A DNA stretch of 64,000 nt from Rhopalosiphum padi (GCF_020882245.1 NC_083597.1:65140152-65204151), one strand, 5' to 3'. Numbered from the stretch's first letter, positions 11,120 to 23,385 are shown. Made by a program: numbers and translations. Notes: generated by a model not told the origin, from the sequence alone.

Positions 11120-13074
11120 TTTAGTCATCTTTATTTAATATCACCACGACTACTTCATACATTTTTAACGATTAGTTGATTGGCTCATTAGTCACTACAT
11201 TATACTTATCCAATTACTATTTTGCCAAACTCATGCCGTATGGTACACACTTATTGTGCTTGTTTCTTGCTAAATAACAGTTATTTTACCAAAATTTCTT
11301 TTGACAAAGCAACTCCTATCAATATTTTTAAAATTTAGATAATGCAATGTTTGTAATTTGTGTATTTATCGTTTATATAAACTACTTAAAAAACGCCAAT
11401 TTGTTAATTATTATTATTTATTATGACCATTATGTATCTTTGTAATAGAAATTTCAAATTTGGATAATTAAAATAAATGATTATAGTTTAGATTCATTCT
11501 ATAAATAATACATTTTTTTTTTCCGATAGATTACAATTACACATACGACAAATATACATATGAAAATAATAAAAGTATTACACATCATTATTTATTATGT
11601 TGCATATAATATAGTCATGTAAATGTAAAATATAAACATAGATATAATTAAATAATAAAAAGTTAATACAATTCATATTCAATGGACTTGAAATTATAAA
11701 CATTATATATATTTTAACAATTCAGTTTTAATTATGTGTCTATTTTATTTATTGTTATTAATTTAGAAAATACAAACATTTACGTGATATAATGTTTTAC
11801 ATTGAAATTTCATTACTCTGTCTCTATAGTATTTAGAACTTTTAAGTGCCTATATTAATGTAGAATGTAGAATAAAAAAAAGTAAATAAATATGTTTCAG
11901 TGACCCAAAATTATTTTGTTAAGTTGAAAACATGTAAGTAATTTCATGTATTATTTACTGTTAAAGTAATACATACTTTAAGTATACTCTTTTGAATTAT
12001 TCTAAGTAACTTAAGCATAACATTTTTTAACTATGTAAATTGTATATTAAAATCACTTAGAAATTGAATATTAATCACTAAATATAAAAATTACAATAGC
12101 TTCTTTCGAAAAATTAGTAAATTTTTAATACTCACTGTAGCTTTATTTTCCCATATCAACCTACCAACATCAACCTTTTTAATTAAAATATAATTCGTAT
12201 GTAATTATTGTACAAAATTAAACTACTGTTAGTTATTATTGACATGCAAATTAATGAAAAGTGCATTTTTATTAAACCCGAGATATATTTGTCATGCAAT
12301 AAACTATTCACAATTACTGACCTAAATATAATAATAAATATATTATTGTCTACGATAATCACTAATATTACATACAAGATTTAGTTGTTTAGTTATTAAT
12401 TTAAATAAATTCACTCGATTTGATCTTTATGTGTTAATAAAATTATATATGTCTATTAATTTCTTACTTTTTAAAAAAGAATCATGTATTCAAATTATGT
12501 ATTATTATCTATTATCAGGTCGGGTTATTATAGAAGAAAAATATGAAACATACATACTAAGGCTAAAAGTTATTGGTAAAATAAAATATAAATTATATAA
12601 TTACGTTAGAAGAAAATTACAATTATGTTAATTAGATACACATAATAGAATTGAATTTCTCAATTCATTAATTATCAAAACCTTTTTTTCACTATTCAAT
12701 CAAAAACTGAGGATCTTTAATTTATATTTACATTTTATATAGCATAATAAAATAATATAATTTTAATAAATCAAGAATAATTAACAACCAATTAAATCTA
12801 AGAAAATAGTTTTGAAACCATTCGACTATCTTAATAATATTTAAATTATAACAGAGATTTAACTATTTTTTTTCTCTATTTATAAGATTATAGTGATTAT
12901 AACTTATAGTAGGTACTTGTGTGTACGAAAAATAATGATTTTTTAATGTGGTTAGTTGTTTATGTTAATTTAACAATATTAAAATTTATTTAAAAATCAA
13001 CAGTGTCCAAATTCTTTAATATTTAATTATTCAATATTAAACTATCTAAGTAGCTAAATAATTCTAATTTTCAG
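11120..13074. other. AT-rich non-coding stretch
   Basis: No coding signal was found. Open frames here are short, hydrophobic and low-complexity, as expected from AT-rich DNA. No inverted-repeat ends or LTRs were recognised. Confidence 0.6.
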
Positions 13075-13130
13075 GATGTATACCATTACCCCACCGGTAC
13101 TGGATAAATGAACGAGGTGAAATATCAAAA
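13075..13130 (+). CDS. Candidate lone exon, function unknown
   Basis: A 56-base segment is preceded by a good acceptor (tctaattttcag) and followed by a good donor (gtaaga). Entered after the first base of a codon, it reads CIPLPHRYWINERGEISK without a stop, and it has a more varied amino-acid make-up than the surrounding noise. It leaves in phase 0. The other two frames contain stops. No partner exon was identified nearby. It may be an exon of a gene that extends beyond this region, or a chance pattern. Confidence 0.25.
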
Positions 13131-14290
13131 GTAAGATTTTTGAATATAAGGTTAGAATGTTAATGATTTTGCATATTTTTTTTAGGTTGTCAAATAGCTT
13201 CCATTTTCATATACAAATGTGTTTCGTGATATCTATATTCAAAATATCAACATTTTATTTTGTATACAATTGCATATTTTACCGTTTTTTATTTTTAAGT
13301 GCATTATTATTGTTACAAAATTGTTACAAAATAAGTATATTGTATGTCTAATGACAGTTATTTTACAATTGAATAGCAATTAAATTATCTTTATAAGTTA
13401 TATAATAAAATTTTAATCTAGTTAGTAAAGTTATTTAGCACTTATATACTTATGGAATTTAATAATAATGTAAAAAGGTATACATAGCCAAGTTACATGG
13501 GCATACATTAGAATGAAAAAAAATGGTATTTTCACCCACAATATTATATAACACTAGCGCAACAACGTAGGTACCTACCTATTATAATTATAATTTAGTT
13601 AAAAAGTTTAATTATTTAAAATAAAGATATTTTATGTTGAAAAAAATTGTTGTTTTTTTTTATGTTTTGTACTATACTGGTTATTGATAACCTATAACTC
13701 AACGAGTGGTATGGCACAGTATATTCACAATTTGTTGTGTGAACCAAAAAGCTCCACAAGTTTCTGGAGTATCATCATAGCTTGTACTTTTATATAATTT
13801 ATTTTAGTTGTAGACTTATAGTCGAGGTACTTGTACTGTCCGAACTCAAATTTAAATCCTCGTAATTTTGTACCTTACTGTTACGTTATACTGGAGAAAT
13901 CTTAAATATTTCGAAATTTCATAGTAATTAGAAGAAAATAATTTTAATGAAAAACTGAACATTTCATGTATAATAAATACAATTAACCTTTAAACTTACA
14001 TGATCAGGTATTCAGGTAGATATATTGATATATTATGCTGCTATGTTTTTTTATGGAATTGCATCAAATTTAAGTCCTCTCTTTATTTATCTTGGTAAAT
14101 ACCTAATTCATAAAAGTTTCCTTGAAGTGTTTCTGTTTAGTTTTTGGAAAGAAATGTATTGAACATACTCTTTCTATATTACTAATTGATTTTTTATTTT
14201 TACAGTAATAAATATTAATTTATATTAATTATTTGCATTGTTATAATAATTATATTATATTGCTTCATTAATTGGAATTAGTTTACTAAT
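13131..14290. other. AT-rich non-coding stretch
   Basis: The sequence is AT-rich without recognisable coding or transposon ends. The frame at 13157-13351 is poor in charged residues and looks like chance. Confidence 0.55.
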
Positions 14291-14650
14291 TAAATATGTT
14301 AATATTTGTTTACGCAAATTGGCATACATGCTACCGATATCCCCCTTGGTCGAGAAGTCAAGTGCCGCCTGTTCAGCTGCACCGTGCGGCACCGGTAATA
14401 CTGCGCGACGTTACAAACAACAATGTCCGCCATTCATATGTCATGTGCTCGCTCGCGTTCGGATTATGTTTATTTATTTATTTATTACGTTTATTACGTT
14501 TTTTGTCATTGTTTCTTTTAAGCTGAAGTAAAGCACGGCTTTTGGTTCGCTCTCTATTATATTTCCGTGGCCAGTTTAGGTACGGGTAGTATTGTGACCA
14601 TAGGTGTGCGCACGGGTGTCGCAGGGTATGCTATAGCAACACCTGCGGGC
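14291..14650. other. GC-richer island with TTTA microsatellite
   Basis: The segment has more G+C and CpG than its surroundings, with patches such as gtgcggcacc and gcgcgacg, a (ttta)n run near 14466-14488, and a hAT-like scrap (gcaacacctgcgggc) near 14635. Two overlapping open frames end in hydrophobic, low-complexity sequence and match no family I recognise. It may be an old transposon fragment or a regulatory island. Confidence 0.35.
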
Positions 14651-15397
14651 TGTAAACACTCACAATTTTTATTTTTTCTAACCAACAATAGTAAGTACTG
14701 TTAGTAGTTAAAATTTACAAAATAAGAAACATAACAAATTAAATTATATTATTATATTTCTATTATTTTGAAATATTTTACAATAAGTTTATTCTTGTAG
14801 TGTGGCCACACTGATATGTTGTATTGTTTATAATAACATGACATGACGGACTATAATCTATGTATGAAACTGGTACCACATAATTCTGTGCTGGCACCTC
14901 CATAAAAACCATAGATAATAAAAGAATGGATAGGCCATCAGGCCTTATCGCACGGGCATGAACATTATTTTACTTTGAGGTTACAAGGGGTTTTATCTAT
15001 TATCAAAATATCAAAATTCCTATTTATTAAAATAAATAATAATAATTGATAGTATTATATTATTTGTTTTATGAGTTTTTTCGTGTTCTGTTTTCTTAAA
15101 TTGTTATTCATAATTTATTTCAGTAATATTAATATATTTTAAGATTATATTATAATTCAGTATTATATTATTTACAAGTTCATTACCTATATAGAAACTT
15201 AAATAAATATATAAATCACAATCAGGATCTATAAGAATGGGTATAATAATGACAATATCTAGTACACATATAATATAATATTTAATACATATATTTAATT
15301 TATCAATTATTAGTTTATTACTCGTGGTTGAAATGGATAAGCTTTGTCAACTTAGTCCTGGTACGTTTTTCCTATTTTATATTATTACTATATATAT
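14651..15397. other. AT-rich non-coding stretch
   Basis: No gene was seen. A short palindrome (aggccatcaggcct) at about 14931-14944 sits in otherwise AT-rich DNA. The stretch ends at the poly-T that marks the 3' end of the minus-strand LINE. Confidence 0.55.
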
Positions 15398-15642
15398 TTT
15401 TTTTTTTTAATAGTTTATTAAGGCTTCAACAACACAGGTTTATAGCCTACTTTAACTAAAAATTATACAAGAAAAAGAAAGAAAGAAAAATATATATATG
15501 TATACATTATGTTTTACAATAAATTTTACTACATTATTATAGTTACTATTTACAATGGGTGTTTAGTGTTTATATTATGGAAAAATGTACTGATTGCAGC
15601 TGTGTTTTCATCTTTGAAGGCTTGATAGAGTGATGCTGGATT

Positions 15643-15918
15643 TTAGAGTATCTTGCGTGCTTCAGTGTATTTGGGACAGATGATTACGATATGTTCAATT
15701 GATAGAGTTACGTTGCAAGTATCACATATGAGTGCTGGTTTTTTTTTGATGAGATGTACATGTGTTAAGTAAGAATGGCCTATTTTGGCTCGAGTGACTG
15801 TTACTTCGTCTTTTCTTTTTGTGCCGGGAGGGTAATTTAGTTTCTTGACGAGTAATTTTGTATTTCTCAGTTTGTTGGTAAGGGGAATATTTTCCCAAAA
15901 AAGTTGCCATTCTTCCAT
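15643..15918 (-). pseudogene. LINE ORF2 C-terminal CCHC segment
   Basis: The 91-residue frame begins with ATG at about 15916 and contains CDTCNVTLSIEHIVIIC, a C-x2-C-xn-H-x4-C finger found at the end of many RNase H-bearing LINE ORF2 proteins. A stop separates it from the RNase H frame just upstream (15925). The rest is lysine-rich and may bind RNA. Confidence 0.7.
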
Positions 15919-15924
15919 TATTTT

Positions 15925-16746
15925 TTAGTGGATCGTGCCGAAGATTTCAGATGAGGAAGTAGAGCTGATTTTAATGGACTGTGGAGATGTAATGGCTTCA
16001 TAGGCTGATGTGTCTGCTTTTTCATTCCCGGGTATCCCAATGTGTGAAGGGACCCACATGAAACATGTGGGGATGTTTATTTCAGATATTAATTTCTGTA
16101 TGTGTTGAATAAGTTCATTTTTGGGGTAGGGGTTAGAAATTTCAGTAAGAGCACTCAGAGAGTCACTGACAATGATCTGACAGTTTGTTGGGTTTGAAGT
16201 TGAGATGATTAATAGTGCTTGGTAAATAGCATGAGTTTCAGCTATGTATATACTAAAAGACGACGGTAGTTTAAAGAGATGGTTCTCCCAATCTGTGATT
16301 ACAGAAAAGCCCACCCCATTTTTACTTTTGGAAGCATCTGTGTATATTTGTGTATAGTCCGGATATTGTTGTGACATTATTTCTGCAAAACGGTTGAGTA
16401 TGATTTGACTATCTGTATTATGTTTACAGTATTCTGCCAATTGGGTGTTGATTTTTGGCGACCAGAGCCACGGAAGGAGAGGAGGCTGAATTTTGTTTAG
16501 TGATTGTGATTGGAAATCTAAGTTATTACTGATTATTTTGAAGTTTTCGAATACTATGTTTCGGGAGGGCAGTATATTGGTAGGTAGAGGGCTGTGGATG
16601 ATGTTTTCAGTGATGTGGTTAGTCAGATGTTTAATTTTAGTCACATATTTTAGTATATGGCTATGACGTCTATATTGTAGAGGGGGTTCTCCTGCGTAAA
16701 AGAGTATGCTATCGACAGGACTCGTCCTGAAGGCTCCAAAAGCCAA
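15925..16746 (-). pseudogene. LINE RNase H domain
   Basis: The frame (273 residues) has a full set of type I RNase H acidic residues: the D in YTDASKSKNGVGFSV, the E in AETHAIYQAL, the D in VSDSLSAL and the final D in GIPGNEKAD. The N-terminal third links to the reverse-transcriptase thumb. The domain removes RNA from RNA/DNA hybrids during target-primed copying. The domain itself is intact within the frame, although the ORF around it is broken. Confidence 0.85.
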
Positions 16747-16749
16747 GCG

Positions 16750-18775
16750 AATGCCTTGGTTGTGTATAGGATCCAGGGTATTTAGATCTTTTTTTTTTGC
16801 TGAGTTGAATATGATGTCTCCATAGTCAATTAATGAAAGTATAAGTGCATTATAAATTGTGATTAGACTTTTTGTGTCGGATCCCCAGGTGCTGTTTCCA
16901 AGAATTTTGATTGTCCTTAATCTTGATTGACATTCCGTTTTTAGTTTTTTCAGATGAGGTCACCAAGTAAGTTTGCTGTCAAAAGTGAGACCCAGGATGC
17001 GGATACTATTTGTAAAGGAGAGTTGAGTATTCATGAAGTTTATTGTAGGTTGGGGATCATTTTTTTTTTGTTAAAAATAATGCATTGAGTTTTTGCGGGA
17101 GAAAAACTGAAGCTGGTTTTATGAGACCATTTGGAGAGAGAGTCAAGTGCTTGTTGGAGAAAGTGGGTTGTAGTTTTAATTGCAGTAGATGTTGCAGTCA
17201 TCTGCGAAGAGGATATATTTTACAGGATTGGGGAGGTTCTTGCATATGTCATTAATGGCAACCAGAAAAAGAGTACAGACCCTTGAGAGAGTCCATTATC
17301 AATGGAGTGAGTAGATGAGATCTTATCATAGATTTTAACATTAAATGTTCAGTCTGTTAAGAAGTTTTTAATAAAGTTAAAGAGGTTGCCGTTTATTTTC
17401 CACGAGTGGAGGATAGTTAGCACTCTTTTTTTCCAGACAGTGTCATACGCTTTTGAGATGTCCAATGCTATTGTGATTAGATGTTGGTTGCGTCTGTACG
17501 CAGAGCAAATGCCGGTATGTAACGTAGTTAAAGCGTCTATCGTTGAGTGATTTTTTCTAAATCCGCATTGTTCTTTGGTGATGAATTTGGATGATTCTAG
17601 GAACCAAATTAGGCGTTTGTTTATTATTTTTTCAATTAGTTAACTTAGAGTACTAATCAATGATATCGGTCTGTAGTTTTCTATATCGAATTTGCTTTTG
17701 TTCGGTTTAGGGATGGGTATTATATTTGCATTGCATTGCGCCATTGGTTTGGAAAAATTCCCTGGGTCCATAAGATATTGTATATTTGGAGGAGGATTTT
17801 CAGTGCCATTTGAGGAAGATTTTTTATAAAAATGTATGGAATGTTGTCCGGTCCAGGGCTTTTACTGCTGCAGCTTTGCAGAGCTGTAAGTAGCTCTGAA
17901 TTGTCGAGATATCTGTTGAAGTCTTCATTGTTTTGGTTAGAAAGCGATTCGGGAATGTCGGGAGAGCTATTTCTGAGGGTAATGAAGTCCGAATTATAAT
18001 TTTCATCACTGTTGTTTTTGTGAAAAAAGTGTGCAAACGATTCAGTGGCATTTTGTGTTGATATTATTTTTTCTTGATTGTACAGAAGGGTGTCCGGTAT
18101 GGTGTTGTATTGGTTGCCTCTAATGGAATTTATTTTGTTCCATATAATATTTGGTGGAATTTTGTGTTTTACACTTGAAGTAAAATTTTGCCAAGAAAGA
18201 GTTTTGCTTTTTTTTGTGATATAACGTGCTATAGCTCTATTTTTTTTTAATTGAATGTGGTCTATGGTAGATTTAGTTTTTTTGTAATGGTTAAGACTTT
18301 TTTTATAGGTTTTGATAGCCTGTTGGCATTCTTTATTCCACCATGGGACTGTTTTTTTGGTGTTTTGGTATGTTTTTAGTCCTATTGATAGGTTTGCTGC
18401 GTCTAGAATGGTGTTTGTAAATGTTGTGATTATGGAGTCTATTTCTAGTTGGTTAGCATTTATATTTAAATTAAAAGGGTTTTGAGTTAGTTCATATTCG
18501 ATTTTTTCTGAGAAGAGATCCCAGTTTGCGTTTTTAATATTCCATTTAGTAGAGTGTTTTTTCGGATTAACATGGTTATGGTATTGGATTCCTATAGGCC
18601 AGTGGTCACTGTCGCTATATGCAGTGAGCACTTGCCAGTCAAATAGTGTTGAGGAGTTAGTGTTTGTGATCGATAGATCGATTGCAGAAAAGTTTCCATT
18701 CGAGACATTGTGTCTAGTTGGGTCGTTATTGTTCAGTAGGATGAGTGCTTCGTCTTCTAAAAATTCTTCGATCAA
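16750..18775 (-). pseudogene. LINE reverse transcriptase
   Basis: The frame 17720-18775 (351 residues) begins with the end of the endonuclease (DLSITN and SDHWPIGI) and runs to SSKSPGPDNIPYIFIKNLP, a hallmark of these reverse transcriptases. After frameshifts the reading continues with SQGSVL (about 17288) and the catalytic box LFADD near 17200-17220. Many stops and shifts follow down to 16750. The enzyme would copy LINE RNA at a nicked target. This copy is inactive. Confidence 0.8.
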
Positions 18776-18817
18776 TTGTCCCCGGTGATCTGTGTGAGTA
18801 CATCCCCATGCGGTATT

Positions 18818-19225
18818 TCAGCTATTGAAGTCGCCCAAAAGGATGAAAGGTTTAGGGAGCTGATTTATGATGTTCTTAAGGTGTTGTTTTGAGAGAATTT
18901 TGCTATCTTGAATATATATGTTACATATACTTAAAGGTTTGTGAAATTTAACTGGAGTAGCGATGACTTCGTAATCAGAGAGAATCGGAATATTTTCGCT
19001 GTCGATAGTTTCTTTGATGAAAGTAGCTACTCCTCCGCTTGCCCAGAGAGCGTGATTTCTGTTTTTGAAATATCCTTTATAGTTTTTGATAGATACAGAG
19101 TGGTTATTCTTTAAGTTAGTTTCTTGAAAACATAATATTGTGGGTTGTAGGTCATAGATGATGCGAGAGATACCGACAGAACGTTTATAAAAACCGTTTA
19201 TATTCCATTGAATGAATGATGTCAT
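18818..19225 (-). pseudogene. LINE AP-type endonuclease domain
   Basis: The 135-residue frame starts MTSFIQWNINGFYKR and shows the apurinic endonuclease pattern: the N in WNING, the Q-E-T of CFQETNLK, and LLGDFNS at the end. In-frame stops follow, then the reading resumes as part of the 18775 frame (HNVSNGNFSAIDLSI). The domain nicks target DNA for insertion. The frame is interrupted at about 18818. Confidence 0.8.
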
Positions 19226-19288
19226 AGTGAGAGGTTTGTTTTTGTTTTTGTTTTTTTTTTTTTAATTTTATAGTTTTGAAAATTAGTT

Positions 19289-20834
19289 TTATGATGGGGG
19301 AAAGCTTTGGAAAAGGAGGTTATAAAGTTTAGTGATTTTGGTTTTTATGCTGCGGTCTGTCAACTTGAGTCTGATTATCTCAATCAATTGATGTAAATCG
19401 ACTGCGTTAGATCTAACTTGTTTACACAAGTCATGAATGTTGATATTTTTGTTTGAAAAATTTTCAATTACGTATCTGAGAGAATCACTATTTATAGATA
19501 GGTGTTTATTTTGGTGAATTATTTCTGATACTATTTCGAGTTGTTCATCAAGTTTGTCGGTAGTGCTACCTGTGGAGGAGGAAGATTTAGATCGGATTTT
19601 AGCTTTTTTGGGAGCTTTATCTTTTATTTTTGTCTGTTTTGAAGCTAATGTATCTTCTGTTTCCATAAGAATGGGAGGAGACTTCGGAGAAAGAGGTGAT
19701 GATGGGCATGTGGATTCGGGCGCAGATCTTTTGTAGTTGGCTTGAGACTCTTATAAGTCCAATAATATATGCATGGGATGTGCCTGGGAGTTCGTTTAAG
19801 GGCTCCATACTCTCTTGTATTATATGATTGGGTGTCGTCTCGCTTAGGTCGGTTGTCTCGTTATCATTAAAGGTTTTCTCGGTGGTTAGGTGGGTTGAGG
19901 CATTTATGGCTGAGTTTTCTATAGGAGTGGAAATATTTTCGGATGATGGTAAGTCGATGTGTGTCGTTTTAATTTGGTTGATCGTCATATTTTTATCTGG
20001 GTTTGTTATAACGGCGGTGTGTTCGTTTGAGGTGTCCATATTTTCGGGTGAAAAGGAATAAACCGTCTTGCATGCGGATGAGACATGGCCTGTTTTTTTA
20101 CATAGAAAGCATGTTACAATATCGTCGGTAATAAAAATACGGTAAGTAGTATTCTCTGAGGAGATTGCAATCGATTCGGGAAGTTTTGAGAAGTCGTCAG
20201 GGTTTATATATAGCTGTCTTCGGAAACTTGTGATGTGTGCAAATTTATCTAGTTGAAAGCCAGCCTTGAGTGCTGTAATTGGCGATGTTATTTTTACACC
20301 GAGATTCACAAGCGCATCAGTGATGATGTTGTTTGAAATGGCGGGATAGACGTTCGATAGTATAATACGTTTAGATGGATTAATTAATTTACGTATCGGC
20401 ACTCTTATGTTATCTATAAAAATTGCCGAATGATTGTTAATTAGGTCGTCGACTATTTGTTGACTTTTGAGGAAAATACAGAATCTATTATTAGATATGC
20501 GCGATGCAGAGATAATATTTGATGCTTCGATAATTTGGTTCAGTGCGATAATATATTGGATTTGTTTGATGCCATCAAGTGAGTTGAGTACTATGGCTTG
20601 GTTCATTTTAGGCAGTATGGAGTTGGCTGTCGTTTCCGCAAAACTTTTGACGTGCATGTTTTCTTTAGGAACTTCAGAAGAGATGGGTTCATTGGAGATT
20701 TGTTGAGATGTAGGTGAAGGTTTACTAATTTTTGTAGCTACTTTGTTAGAAGCTAACAGTTTATCATTAAGAATTGACTTGATGGGGTTTTTATGATCGG
20801 TGGTATATGGTGGGTTAGATAGGCTATTACTCAT
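19289..20834 (-). pseudogene. LINE ORF1 (gag-like, zinc knuckle)
   Basis: The first frame (20834-19617) starts with ATG at 20832-20834 and carries one CCHC knuckle, CFLCKKTGHVSSAC, near residues 236-249. Its middle part resembles an RNA-binding fold. The true continuation is in another frame: KSPPILMETEDTLASKQ runs into 19666-19289, so a frameshift lies near 19740. The protein would coat LINE RNA. Start choice follows the first ATG after the 5' leader. Confidence 0.75.
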
Positions 20835-21040
20835 AATGAGAGCTCGCCGTTGAGCGTGTGAGTGTGTTTTATTATATTAATTATCGATAAACAGTTTGTT
20901 AGATAAATAAGGTATAAACATATTACCGGTTGGGTCCCGTGCTGTGTTATCTATCGGAAGATAAAAATACGGGCGCGATAACGGAACACGCATGTTGCTC
21001 GGACGGGAGTCAAACACGAACTGTACTATATATTATACTA

Positions 21041-21490
21041 TTATATTATTATATTGTCCTTGATTTTTCTAATTTCATGAAAAATGCGAATGTCAATGTA
21101 TTTATTAATTATTAAATTTATTACATTTTCTCTGTGCGCATGTCTATTTAAAAATGATTCTTGTCCAGTGCAATATGGAATTGTTTCTTTTCCTTCTCTA
21201 TAAATGTTTGTTTTTACTTTGTTGATCAAATATAATTTGTTCTTCTACTGGTTGAAGTATAATGGAGATTCACTTCTAAAAATTTTTTCTGATTCTTGAC
21301 ATAGTACTTCTACAGCTTTGCTAGGATACAGTAATCCTCCTCGATTCTTAATATTTATTAAGGAATTAGGATTTTTATCAGATTGTTGAATCAAGCATTT
21401 TCGGCAGCTTTCACACTCAATTTTTTTTTAATAACTTTTTAACAATAAATCCACCAATATAGATAGATGTATCTTCTGCAAATACCATTT
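21041..21490 (-). pseudogene. P-element/THAP9-type transposase C-terminal fragment
   Basis: The translation includes AEDTSIYIGGFIVKKLLKK, then, after a one-base shift, IECESCRKCL, a stretch ending NRGGLLYPSKAVEVL and EKIFRSE. This pattern, 'IGGF-VKKL ... C-x2-C ... GGL-YPS', is found near the C-terminus of P-element and THAP9-like transposases. Two disruptions are visible: the shift near 21430 and a stop near 21255. The LINE at 15398-21024 begins next to it and may have cut it. Its start is lost. Confidence 0.6.
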
Positions 21491-21770
21491 ATTAAATAAG
21501 ATATAAGAACATGAAGTCTAAAAATAGTTTAGTGGAACCCAGTGTAATCTACACGTGTAATCGTTTTATATTTTATCGATTATCGATTAGTTTATCTTTG
21601 AATTACGAGTTAAACGCTAATCGTTTTTTGCTTTATATACTATTATTATACTTTATTACTTTAATATTGACACCAATAGTGTCAATAATATAGTGCAGCA
21701 GTGCGTGCCGTTCTGTGTTCGTGTAAATAACTCGTCGTAAAGAATAACATTTAAGTTTAATATTATTACA
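21491..21770. other. Leader of the hAT transposase, ends unidentified
   Basis: AT-rich leader with two copies of ttatcgatta-type words near 21575-21595. A canonical hAT terminal repeat (cagtggcg...) was not found here, so the 5' end of the hAT element may be missing. Confidence 0.35.
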
Positions 21771-21795
21771 ATGGACATAAGAAAATTTTTTGGTG
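21771..21795 (+). CDS. hAT transposase exon 1
   Basis: ATG at 21771 starts MDIRKFFG, a typical N-terminus of TTF/DUF4371 hAT proteins, and a consensus donor gtaagt follows at 21796. The exon leaves after the first base of a codon. That fits the acceptor at 22615 and gives the junction G-D-S-T-L. Confidence 0.7.
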
Positions 21796-21829
21796 GTAAG
21801 TACATATTTTGTCTTAGAATAATAAATAA

Positions 21830-21961
21830 GGCCGGGGTTATACATGACGTTTTCCATCGAATTCAAGATTCATTATTTTATTTCGGAATAGCTTTACACG
21901 ACGGGCGTAATACGCGACGTTTTTCGAAACGCGGCGAAATACGCCGTGTATAGCCCCGGCC
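21830..21961. mobile_element. Harbinger-type MITE, 132 bp
   Basis: The ends form inverted repeats: the left starts ggccggggttatacatgacg and the right ends cgccgtgtatagccccggcc. TAA flanks both sides (21827-21829 and 21962-21964), fitting the three-base TWA target duplication of PIF/Harbinger elements. The inside is GC-rich and rich in CpG, with no coding. It lies in intron 1 of the hAT transposase. Confidence 0.75.
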
Positions 21962-22077
21962 TAATTCAAATATGAACTATGAAGTCTTTTACATATTATG
22001 TATTTTGGCTGCCACAACCATGATATTAATGTATTATAGATGCCGCAAAATAATATTAAGAATTAGTTACACACATA

Positions 22078-22469
22078 CAGTGCCGCAACTATTAACTACT
22101 CTAGATTAAGCACATGCATGATATTTAGTAGACTTCATAATATAGAATTTATAAATAATAATTAAACAGAATAAAATAACTAATAATATATAAAAGAAAA
22201 AATCCTTTCAATTTCCATTTAGTCATTTTAGCAAAATATAGTAATTAATAAAACACAAGTAGTTTCATAAAATATAAGTTAGTAGTTAAAAATTAAAATA
22301 TTATAATAATGTAGTTATTAGATTATATTAAATTAAAATTATTTCAAAATTTTTTTTTCTGGCTTTTACATTGGTAAAGTGTGTTATTATTTTATCAATA
22401 TTGAGTTCGGCGGTCCGTTTACTTTCAATATTCATTGCACACCTTGCACACGCAGTAGTTGCGGCACTG
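22078..22469. mobile_element. hAT-type MITE, 392 bp
   Basis: The ends cagtgccgcaacta and its inverse tagttgcggcactg lie at 22078 and 22469. A perfect 8-bp duplication, cacacata, flanks the element (22070-22077 and 22470-22477), as hAT elements make. It carries no transposase. It is nested in intron 1 of the larger hAT gene. Confidence 0.85.
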
Positions 22470-22615
22470 CACACATACACTAACAAATATTATCACTAAG
22501 GCTTGGAACTTACATTTTTGCATATTTTACTAAATTTATATGATTTCGCATATTAAAAGATTTTAAGCATATGAATGCATATTTTATGTTCATATACCAA
22601 TTTCCTTGACAATAG

Positions 22616-23308
22616 ACTCTACTCTAAAATATTTTGATCGAGAAAAAAGAAAAATGCCAGAAATAAGTAGTACTGAAAGTGATGAAGACATAGATACAAT
22701 TCCCGATTCGTCTAACGAACCTTCCACTTTTTATAATCCCAATACCAGAAATGCAGAAACTTCAACTTCTAAAAAGCCTACAAATGAAGATAGTTAAGAA
22801 AATGATATAGGTAAATGGGTGGGACGGTCTTATCATTTAACACAATTTCAAAAAATGGATATCTTGAAACGTTGTTGTACACCACCAGAAAATTACAACT
22901 TTAGTGAAGATGCTGTTGGATTGACGAGAAAAATTAACCACAGTTGGTTACAGGCCTATGCTCCTTGGCTTGCGTATTCGAAAACATTGAAAGGCGTTTT
23001 TTGTTTGTATTGTGTTCTGTTTCCACCGAAAAAAGTCCAAGGTGTTTTAGGTTCATTTATCATCAAACCTTTTACACGATACAAAGACATCCACGAGAGC
23101 TGTAGAAACCATATTTCTAATAACTGGCACCAAGGAGCAACCGAAGCAGCTAAAAGTTTTATGGAAGAAGTACCTATAAATATTATGATGGTATCCGGGC
23201 ACCGAAAAATACTAAAACAAAATCGAAAAATTGTTTCGTCAATAATTTCAAGTGTACTATTTTGCGGAACCCATGATCTACCTTTAAGAGGAAAAAATAT
23301 AAATGAAG
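22616..23308 (+). pseudogene. hAT transposase exon 2, TTF zinc finger
   Basis: The exon starts after the acceptor at 22615 and continues the frame of exon 1: an acidic stretch (STESDEDIDT) comes first. A stop at 22795-22797 interrupts it, then the same frame runs on through the TTF-type finger with FCLYCVLF near 23000 and DIHESCRNHISN near 23100. The exon ends at 23308 with a gt donor at 23309 and joins exon 3 in phase. In this family the finger binds DNA. Apart from the single stop it reads well. Confidence 0.75.
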
Positions 23309-23385
23309 GTTATTGAATTAAATAATTAAATTTATAAAATATTCGATTATTTAAATAATGTATTTTTGATTATTTTTTTATGTAG

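Larger units (their letters stand above)
15398..21024 (-). mobile_element. LINE with ORF1, endonuclease, RT, RNase H (I/R1/Jockey group)
   Basis: A nearly complete non-LTR retrotransposon reads on the minus strand: ORF1 with a zinc knuckle, then ORF2 with AP endonuclease, reverse transcriptase, RNase H and a terminal CCHC finger. Its poly-A tail appears as the poly-T at about 15398-15408. The flanks share actatatat (15387-15395 and 21025-21033), a plausible target duplication, which fits a copy of about 5.6 kb. Stops and frameshifts break both ORFs. The RNase H domain favours the I/R1/LOA side of this LINE group, and the exact clade is open. Confidence 0.85.

Noticed and set aside
14296..14531. 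Two overlapping open frames of 70-76 residues
   Set aside because: They end in hydrophobic low-complexity sequence from a (ttta)n run and match no family I recognise.
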